A stretch of 19,715 bases of DNA from JAWLCG01 sp041687295 (GTDB taxonomy: Bacteria > Planctomycetota > Phycisphaerae > SM23-33 > FEN-1343). The stretch lies in the NCBI GenBank assembly GCA_041687295.1, contig JAWLCG010000045.1, positions 1 to 19,715 on the forward strand, written 5' to 3'. The position numbers were made by a program, and so were the translations under genes. The notes under the pieces were generated by a model that saw only the letters and a program-made list of their open reading frames with translations, was not told where the DNA came from and ran no database searches. How positions within the stretch are numbered: position 1 is the first letter of the stretch; the number at the start of each line of letters is the position of its first letter. Of this stretch, positions 15,744 to 19,715 are shown in pieces.

Positions 15744-15772
15744 ACTATACAGGTACGTTCCCCGCCGCCCAA
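15744..15772 (-). promoter_or_regulatory. Candidate promoter for the MBL-fold gene
   Basis: On the minus strand: TTGGGC, a 17-base spacer, then TATAGT. The -10 matches five of six bases, the -35 only three. It lies about 97 bases upstream of the ATG. Confidence 0.4.
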
Positions 15773-15801
15773 CCGTTTGCCGCAAAACCGTCCGCGCAGA
15801 G

Positions 15802-15831
15802 CAGCGGGCGGACCCGCAGGCCCGCCCGCTG
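15802..15831 (-). terminator. Distal 3' hairpin of the first array gene
   Basis: CAGCGGGCGG and CCGCCCGCTG form a perfect 10-bp stem with a 10-base loop. It occupies the same place relative to the stop codon as hairpins at 17030-17057, 18225-18260 and 19467-19504, which supports a terminator role. No T run follows. Confidence 0.55.
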
Positions 15832-15852
15832 TCGCTCGCTCCGTAAGCCATT

Positions 15853-15879
15853 GCCGACGGGGCCGCTCTCCCCGTCGGC
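15853..15879 (-). terminator. Proximal 3' hairpin with conserved AGAGCGG loop, first array gene
   Basis: On the transcript, GCCGACGGGG, loop AGAGCGG, CCCCGTCGGC: a perfect 10-bp stem starting 11 bases after the stop codon. The same loop with a changed stem is found after two other array genes (18276-18302, 19524-19548). Confidence 0.6.
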
Positions 15880-15890
15880 GAAGTAGGCTG

Positions 15891-16808
15891 CTACCGCCGA
15901 CGGCGGATCAGCGCCAGGCCACCCAGACCCAGCAGGCTCAGCGTCGCCGGCTCGGGGATGGCGGCCGTGTTGCCCCAGGCACCCAGAAGGATGTTGAGGT
16001 CGCGGTCGTCTACGGTGTTGTTGTCGTCGAAGTCGCCCATGGCGAAAGTGGCCGACGACGCGCCCCAGTTGCCCAGGACGATGTTCAGGTCGCGGTCGTC
16101 GACCACGCCGTCATTGTTGGCGTCGCCGGGCATGTTGCCCGGGGGCTCCTCACCCAGGAGGTAGTACTCGTAGGTGATGTAGCTCTGATCCCAGGCCTTG
16201 GGGGCCACGTAGACGTCATAGGTGAACGGCGCGGCGGGGTCACCATCCCAGTTCACGCCCCAACTGAGTGTGCGGTGCGTGCCCGGCACGTCGCCGGTCA
16301 GCGGCGAGCCCTGGCCGGGATCGCCCGACCAGCGGAGCAGAAACACGCTGTTCTGGTTGGCGCCACAGTGCTGGCCGGTATCGGGCGTCGCTTGCATGAA
16401 ACTCGGGTCGTTCTCTCGGATCTGGGCGGAGGAAGCGGCGTAGGTCCACCAGCCGTCCATCCGGATGCGCGCGCGGTGCTCCCACAGCCAAGCCGCCGTC
16501 GCGCTGGCAAAGCAGGTGTTGTTGCCGGCGCCGGGCTTGCCAGCGATAGCCAGGCCGTAGTTCGAGCTCATGTCCGCCTGCCAGCCCTGAATAACGCTGC
16601 TGGGAATGCGGGCATAGTAGACCGTCCGCGGCGTGCCATCGCCGAACGGCTTGGTCTCCGGGGGCATGAGGTCTTCGGGGGGAATGTCCAGCGTGTCGGT
16701 CGAAAGCGTGGCGATGGGCTCGCCCCAGAACCAGTCGTCAAAGCCCGGGCCCGCCAGGGCCGAGCCAGCCAGCGCCAAAACGCACAGCAGTGTGAGCCAA
16801 CGAGTCAT
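15891..16808 (-). CDS. Secreted dockerin-like PEP-CTERM protein, array copy 1
   Basis: A 305-residue exported protein. Residues 1-19 are a signal peptide (ending GSALA), followed by GPGFDDWFWGE, which is shared by all complete copies. Residues 30-220 form a domain I do not recognise, with conserved ARIPSSVIQGWQADM, MDGWW and LRWSGDP and two conserved cysteines (C99, C148) that may pair. Residues 227-280 are a dockerin-like pair of EF-hand loops (GDANNDGVVDDRD and GDFDDNNTVDDRD) that should bind calcium. Residues 284-305 are a PEP-CTERM signal: PEP, a hydrophobic segment, then RRRR. Such proteins are exported and processed or retained at the cell surface by an exosortase in known systems; none is encoded here. 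ATG 16808 has GGGAGG six bases upstream. It is the most divergent of the three complete copies. Confidence 0.85.
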   Translation of the reverse strand: MTRWLTLLCVLALAGSALAGPGFDDWFWGEPIATLSTDTLDIPPEDLMPPETKPFGDGTPRTVYYARIPSSVIQGWQADMSSNYGLAIAGKPGAGNNTCFASATAAWLWEHRARIRMDGWWTYAASSAQIRENDPSFMQATPDTGQHCGANQNSVFLLRWSGDPGQGSPLTGDVPGTHRTLSWGVNWDGDPAAPFTYDVYVAPKAWDQSYITYEYYLLGEEPPGNMPGDANNDGVVDDRDLNIVLGNWGASSATFAMGDFDDNNTVDDRDLNILLGAWGNTAAIPEPATLSLLGLGGLALIRRRR

Positions 16809-16917
16809 GTGCAGCCTCCCTTGAGAAAGTGTTGAAGTGCGCAGCAGAACCGCATGAGCCACATTTCGGGTACGCCACGACCGAGACACTCTACGACATG
16901 AACTGGCCCGGAACCTG

Positions 16918-16927
16918 CCTGGGAACC
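16918..16927 (-). promoter_or_regulatory. Conserved leader element GGTTCCCAGG, copy 1
   Basis: It lies about 28 bases downstream of the -10 box of copy 1. The same ten bases occur, within the longer AGGTTCCCAGGT, in the leaders of copies 2 and 3. In copy 1 a second AGGTTCC follows. A shared regulator or RNA target site is possible; function unknown. Confidence 0.4.
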
Positions 16928-16955
16928 ACCCCGGAACCCCGGCCAGCTGAACCCT

Positions 16956-16984
16956 ATTATCGCCCACACCGGCCAATCCGACAA
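16956..16984 (-). promoter_or_regulatory. Promoter of array copy 1
   Basis: On the minus strand: TTGTCG, 17-base spacer, GATAAT. It lies about 148 bases upstream of the ATG, giving a leader of about 140 bases. The same -10 box precedes copies 2 and 3. Confidence 0.5.
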
Positions 16985-17029
16985 CCGCAAAAACGTTTGC
17001 ATCCCCCTCGGCTGGCCAACCCGGACGAT

Positions 17030-17057
17030 AGCGGGCGGACCCGGAGGCCCGCCCGCT
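17030..17057 (-). terminator. Distal 3' hairpin of array copy 2
   Basis: AGCGGGCGG and CCGCCCGCT form a perfect 9-bp stem. The proximal AGAGCGG-loop hairpin of the other copies is missing here: only one arm (GCCGTCGGGG) remains upstream of the stop codon at 17091. Confidence 0.5.
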
Positions 17058-17090
17058 GTCGCTCGATTCACCATTGGCCGTCGGGGCTGC

Positions 17091-18002
17091 TTACCGCCGT
17101 CGGCGGATCAGCGCCAGGCCACCGAGGCCCAGCAGGCTCAGCGTCGCCGGCTCGGGCACGGCGGCCGTGTTGCCCCAGGCACCCAGAAGGATGTTGAGGT
17201 CGCGGTCATCGACGGTGTCGTTTTCGTCGAAGTCGCCCATCGCCCAGTCGGCCGCGGTGTTGCCCCAGTTGCCCAGGACGATGTTCAGGTCGCGGTCGTC
17301 GACCACGCCGTCATTGTTGGCGTCGCCGGGCAGGCCCACAGGGGGCTCCGGAAGGTAGAAATCGTAGGTGATGTAGCTCGTGTTCCAGGCGGCCGGGGCT
17401 ACGTAGATGTCGAAGGTCGCGCCTTCATCGACCCACCAGGGCGCGCCGATGCTGAAGGTGCGAAACTCGCCGGGGACGTTGCCGCTCAGGGCGGCCCCGG
17501 TGGCGGGGTCGCCCGACCAGCGCATCAGGACGACGTTCTGGCCATTGCCCAGGCAGAAGGCGCCGGTTTCAGGGCTGCCGATGGTCGAGAAGTCCGGCTC
17601 GTGCTGCTTGATCCACGCGCTGGAGTCGGCGTAGGACCACCAGCCATCCATCTTCAGCCGTGGACGGGCGTGCCACAGCCAGGTGGCGCCGTTGGTGAGG
17701 AAGCAGTTGTTGGTCCAGTAGTCCGGCGCCCGGCCGATGATGGCCAGGCCGAAGTTCGTGTTCATATCCGCCTGCCAGCCCAGGATGACGCTGCTGGGGA
17801 TGTTGGCGTAGAACATCCGCTCGGCAGGCACAGTGCCGTCCACGTCGGTGACGTAGACGTCCTCGGTGGGAATGGCCAAGCCCAGCGGGTCATTGTCGAG
17901 CACGGCGATGGGCTCGCCCCAGAACCAGTCGTCGAAGCCCGGGCCGGCCAGCGCCGCCCCGGCTACCAGCAGCACGGATAGAACGGTCACCATGCGAGTC
18001 AT
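17091..18002 (-). CDS. Secreted dockerin-like PEP-CTERM protein, array copy 2
   Basis: A 303-residue paralogue of its neighbours. It has a signal peptide (VTVLSVLLVAGAALA), the shared GPGFDDWFWGE, and the unrecognised domain with NIPSSVILGWQADM, KMDGWW, CLGNGQNV and LMRWSGDP. The dockerin-like EF-hand pair is GDANNDGVVDDRD then GDFDENDTVDDRD. The PEP-CTERM tail starts at VPEPATLS and ends RRRR. It is much closer to copy 3 than to copy 1 in the body, but its linker between the EF-hand loops (GNTAADWAMGDF) differs from both. The start at ATG 18002 was chosen for GAGGAG seven bases upstream (18010-18015); a second ATG follows three codons in. Export and surface anchoring are inferred. No partner cohesin is in the window. 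Confidence 0.85.
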   Translation of the reverse strand: MTRMVTVLSVLLVAGAALAGPGFDDWFWGEPIAVLDNDPLGLAIPTEDVYVTDVDGTVPAERMFYANIPSSVILGWQADMNTNFGLAIIGRAPDYWTNNCFLTNGATWLWHARPRLKMDGWWSYADSSAWIKQHEPDFSTIGSPETGAFCLGNGQNVVLMRWSGDPATGAALSGNVPGEFRTFSIGAPWWVDEGATFDIYVAPAAWNTSYITYDFYLPEPPVGLPGDANNDGVVDDRDLNIVLGNWGNTAADWAMGDFDENDTVDDRDLNILLGAWGNTAAVPEPATLSLLGLGGLALIRRRR

Positions 18003-18144
18003 CTTGTCTCTCCTCATCAATGAAGTCGTAGATTCGGTCCAAGCGCAGTTGAAGAATGCAGAGACTGCGGGACGGCTAAGGCGAGAAGGGACATCCCCAC
18101 AATCACAGGAACGCAAAGGCGACAGCGAGCGGTCTGCCCGGAGG

Positions 18145-18156
18145 ACCTGGGAACCT
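18145..18156 (-). promoter_or_regulatory. Conserved leader element AGGTTCCCAGGT, copy 2
   Basis: Located 20 bases after the GATAAT box. The 12 bases are identical to those in the leader of copy 3, while the surrounding leader is not alignable. Confidence 0.45.
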
Positions 18157-18176
18157 GCGGGAAGGCCATTGCATCT

Positions 18177-18204
18177 ATTATCGCGCCGAACAGTGAGAAC
18201 GCAA
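18177..18204 (-). promoter_or_regulatory. Promoter of array copy 2
   Basis: On the minus strand: TTGCGT, 16-base spacer, GATAAT. It lies about 175 bases upstream of the ATG. The 312-base gap 18003-18314 contains only this promoter and leader plus the 3' hairpins of copy 3. Confidence 0.5.
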
Positions 18205-18220
18205 TAGGAGAAATGGCCCC

Positions 18221-18260
18221 AAAACGACAGCGGGCGGACCCGGAGGTCCGCCCGCTGTCG
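18221..18260 (-). terminator. Intrinsic terminator of array copy 3
   Basis: CGACAGCGGGCGGACC and GGTCCGCCCGCTGTCG form a perfect 16-bp stem with a 4-base loop. On the minus strand it is followed by TTTT (18221-18224). This is the clearest intrinsic terminator in the window and supports reading the related hairpins as terminators. Confidence 0.75.
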
Positions 18261-18275
18261 CTCGATTCACCATTG

Positions 18276-18302
18276 GCCGTCGGGGCCGCTCTCCCCGTCG
18301 GC
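18276..18302 (-). terminator. Proximal 3' hairpin with AGAGCGG loop, array copy 3
   Basis: On the transcript: GCCGACGGGG, loop AGAGCGG, CCCCGACGGC. Nine of ten positions pair, with one mismatch. It begins 12 bases after the stop codon. Confidence 0.55.
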
Positions 18303-18314
18303 GTTGTGGGCTGC

Positions 18315-19226
18315 TTACCGCCGACGGCGGATCAGCGCCAGGCCACCGAGGCCCAGCAGGCTCAGCGTCGCCGGCTCGGGGATGGCGGCCGTGTTGCCCC
18401 AGGCACCCAGCAGGACGTTGAGGTCGCGGTCATCGACCACGCCGTTGGCGTCGAAGTCGCCCATGGCGAAAGTGGCCGACGACGCGCCCCAGTTGCCCAG
18501 GACGATGTTCAGGTCGCGGTCATCGACCACGCCGTCATTGTTGGCGTCGCCGGGCAGGTTGGCCGGGGCGTCGGGGACCAGGAAGTCGTAGGTGATGTAG
18601 CTGGTGTTCCAGGCGGCGGGCACGACGTAGATGTCGAACTCAGCGCCCTGGTCGACCCAGTGGGGGGCACCGATGCTGAAGGTGCGGAACTCGCCGGGGA
18701 CGTTGCCCGACAGGGCCGCGCCGGTGGCGGGGTCGCCGGACCACTTGATCAGCATGACGTTCTGCCCGTTGCCCAGGCAGAACTGCCCGACATCGGGGCT
18801 GCCGACGCTCATGAAGGTCGGGTCCTGGGCCTTGATCCAGGCGGTCGAGTCGGCAATGCTCCACCAGCCGTCCATCCTGATGCGGGGGCGGGCATGCCAC
18901 TTCCAGGTCATGCCGTTGGTGGCGAAGCAGTTGTTGGTGTAGTAGCCCGGGGGCCGGCCGATGATGGCCAGACCATGGTTCGTGCTCATGTCCGCCTGCC
19001 AGCCCTGAATGACGGTGCTGGGGATGCGGGCGTAGAACATCCGCTCCTGCAGCACATCGCCGTCCACGCCGGTGACGTAGAGATCCTCGGTGGGAATGCC
19101 CAGAGCCACCGGATCGTTATCCAGCACAGCCACGGACTCGCCCCAGAACCAGTCGTCGAAGCCAGGGCCCGCCAGCGCGACCGTCGACACGGCGAGCACA
19201 GCCAGAAGCACAGCAAACTTGGTCAT
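18315..19226 (-). CDS. Secreted dockerin-like PEP-CTERM protein, array copy 3
   Basis: A 303-residue paralogue. It has a signal peptide (FAVLLAVLAVSTVALA), GPGFDDWFWGE, and the unrecognised domain with ARIPSTVIQGWQADM, RMDGWW, CLGNGQNV and IKWSGDP. The dockerin-like EF-hand pair is GDANNDGVVDDRD and GDFDANGVVDDRD, and the PEP-CTERM tail starts at IPEPATLS. The body follows copy 2 (SGNVPGEFRTFSIGAP, WNTSYITYDF), but the linker between EF-hand loops (ASSATFAMGDF) is that of copy 1, so the gene looks mosaic. Its last 151 bases differ from the fourth copy at one position. ATG 19226 has AGGAGG six bases upstream (19233-19238); a 21-residue upstream extension lacks such support. Confidence 0.86.
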   Translation of the reverse strand: MTKFAVLLAVLAVSTVALAGPGFDDWFWGESVAVLDNDPVALGIPTEDLYVTGVDGDVLQERMFYARIPSTVIQGWQADMSTNHGLAIIGRPPGYYTNNCFATNGMTWKWHARPRIRMDGWWSIADSTAWIKAQDPTFMSVGSPDVGQFCLGNGQNVMLIKWSGDPATGAALSGNVPGEFRTFSIGAPHWVDQGAEFDIYVVPAAWNTSYITYDFLVPDAPANLPGDANNDGVVDDRDLNIVLGNWGASSATFAMGDFDANGVVDDRDLNVLLGAWGNTAAIPEPATLSLLGLGGLALIRRRR

Positions 19227-19333
19227 GATGATCCTCCTCAGTAGCCAAACCGTTAGTAGAAGTGACGCGCACGAAACACGGCAGCACAACGGATACAGCT
19301 ACGGCGGGTACAGAAAGGGACGCCCCTGCGGTC

Positions 19334-19345
19334 ACCTGGGAACCT
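19334..19345 (-). promoter_or_regulatory. Conserved leader element AGGTTCCCAGGT, copy 3
   Basis: Located 24 bases after the GATAAT box and identical over 12 bases to the site in the copy 2 leader. Confidence 0.45.
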
Positions 19346-19369
19346 CTGCCACAGGGACGTGTAAACAAC

Positions 19370-19397
19370 ATTATCCCCGATCTCGCCATATTCGCAA
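19370..19397 (-). promoter_or_regulatory. Promoter of array copy 3
   Basis: On the minus strand: TTGCGA, 16-base spacer, GATAAT. It lies about 144 bases upstream of the ATG. The 338-base gap 19227-19564 holds this promoter, the leader element and the 3' hairpins of the fourth copy, and nothing else that I can see. Confidence 0.5.
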
Positions 19398-19466
19398 GGT
19401 GTAAACCGGGGCAAATCAGGCCCAGAGCCTACCAGGGCCGGGGCCGTCCGCAAAGCCCCCGCGCGC

Positions 19467-19504
19467 AACAAGGCGGGCGGACCCGCAGGCCCGCCCGCCT
19501 TGTT
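19467..19504 (-). terminator. Distal 3' hairpin of array copy 4
   Basis: AACAAGGCGGGCGG and CCGCCCGCCTTGTT form a perfect 14-bp stem with a 10-base loop. The outer AACAAG pairs replace the CGACAG pairs of copy 3 while pairing is kept. The 3' arm ends in TTGTT, giving a partly U-rich end. Confidence 0.6.
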
Positions 19505-19523
19505 CGCTCGGTCAGATCTGTCT

Positions 19524-19548
19524 CGACCGGGACCGCTCTGCCCGGTCG
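19524..19548 (-). terminator. Proximal 3' hairpin with AGAGCGG loop, array copy 4
   Basis: On the transcript: CGACCGGG, then CAGAGCGGT, then CCCGGTCG. The stem is perfect over 8 bp but differs in sequence from copies 1 and 3, while the loop core AGAGCGG is unchanged. Confidence 0.55.
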
Positions 19549-19564
19549 GGGCTGCCGAGGGTGC

Positions 19565-19715
19565 TTACCGCCGACGGCGGATCAGCGCCAGGCCACCGAG
19601 GCCCAGCAGGCTCAGGGTCGCCGGCTCGGGGATGGCGGCCGTGTTGCCCCAGGCACCCAGCAGGACGTTGAGGTCGCGGTCATCGACCACGCCGTTGGCG
19701 TCGAAGTCGCCCATG
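19565..19715 (-). CDS. Secreted dockerin-like PEP-CTERM protein, array copy 4 (3' end only)
   Basis: Only the last 49 residues and the stop codon are inside the window; the rest lies beyond the right edge. They comprise the second EF-hand loop of the dockerin-like pair (GDFDANGVVDDRD), LLGAWGNTAA, and the PEP-CTERM tail from IPEPATLS to RRRR. The DNA is identical to the end of copy 3 except for one base (C to G at the position corresponding to about 18366), which points to recent duplication or gene conversion. The array therefore continues past the window. Confidence 0.85.
   Translation of the reverse strand, partial: MGDFDANGVVDDRDLNVLLGAWGNTAAIPEPATLSLLGLGGLALIRRRR

Noticed and set aside
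15648..15851. 68-residue N-terminal extension of the MBL-fold protein
   Set aside because: It would cross the candidate promoter and the distal hairpin of the array gene; the family N-terminus begins at the later ATG.
14928..16835. Plus-strand open frame of 635 codons across the MBL gene and array copy 1
   Set aside because: It runs antisense through two well-supported genes and their intergenic hairpins and has no motif.
15950..19715. Regularly repeated segments that could suggest a CRISPR array
   Set aside because: The repeats are the coding sequence of dockerin-like loops and PEP-CTERM tails of whole genes, about 1.2 kb apart, not short repeats with spacers.

Overview
The window is high-GC DNA that most resembles a planctomycete, probably class Phycisphaerae. 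The basis is the tandem genes at the right end, which encode secreted proteins with a dockerin-like EF-hand pair and a PEP-CTERM tail (PEPATLSLLGLGG...RRRR). The large secreted glycoside hydrolase, the many short dispersed palindromic repeats between genes, and the strong GC3 bias (which produces long false ORFs on the opposite strands) fit the same group. The assignment rests on recognition, not on a database search.

Left part, + strand (1-9347). The 3' end of a YaeI/YkuE-type metallophosphoesterase is followed by a two-gene MoxR/Mg-chelatase-like system: an AAA+ ATPase (606-2024) and a VWA protein with a full MIDAS (2263-3963). A 1,484-residue secreted GH2-type glycoside hydrolase (4182-8636) and a GNAT acetyltransferase (8775-9347) come next. 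The gaps hold dispersed repeats and hairpins, several of which probably act as transcription terminators.

Middle part. A minus-strand pair encodes a TIM-barrel sugar isomerase/epimerase-like protein (10847-11584) and, downstream of it, a uroporphyrinogen-decarboxylase-fold protein (9601-10650). A roughly 150-bp imperfect palindrome separates them. A small secreted repeat protein (11797-12417, +) has the best promoter in the window. It faces a minus-strand run of MBL-fold hydrolase (14886-15647), transaldolase (13528-14802) and PfkB sugar kinase (12502-13443), and a 68-bp hairpin lies between the convergent ends. The last two genes suggest hexose/pentose phosphate metabolism that could use sugars released by the hydrolase. 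That link is inference.

Right part, - strand (15891-19715). Three complete genes and the end of a fourth, all paralogues in tandem, encode secreted proteins of about 303-305 residues. Each has a signal peptide, an unrecognised domain, a dockerin-like EF-hand pair and a PEP-CTERM tail. Each complete unit has its own GATAAT promoter, a long leader with a shared AGGTTCCCAGG element, and a 3' hairpin module. One 3' hairpin keeps its loop (AGAGCGG) while its stem changes in a compensatory way. The copies also look like mosaics made by recombination. This modular paralogue array is the most interesting part of the window. No tRNA, rRNA, CRISPR array, transposase or prophage gene was seen.
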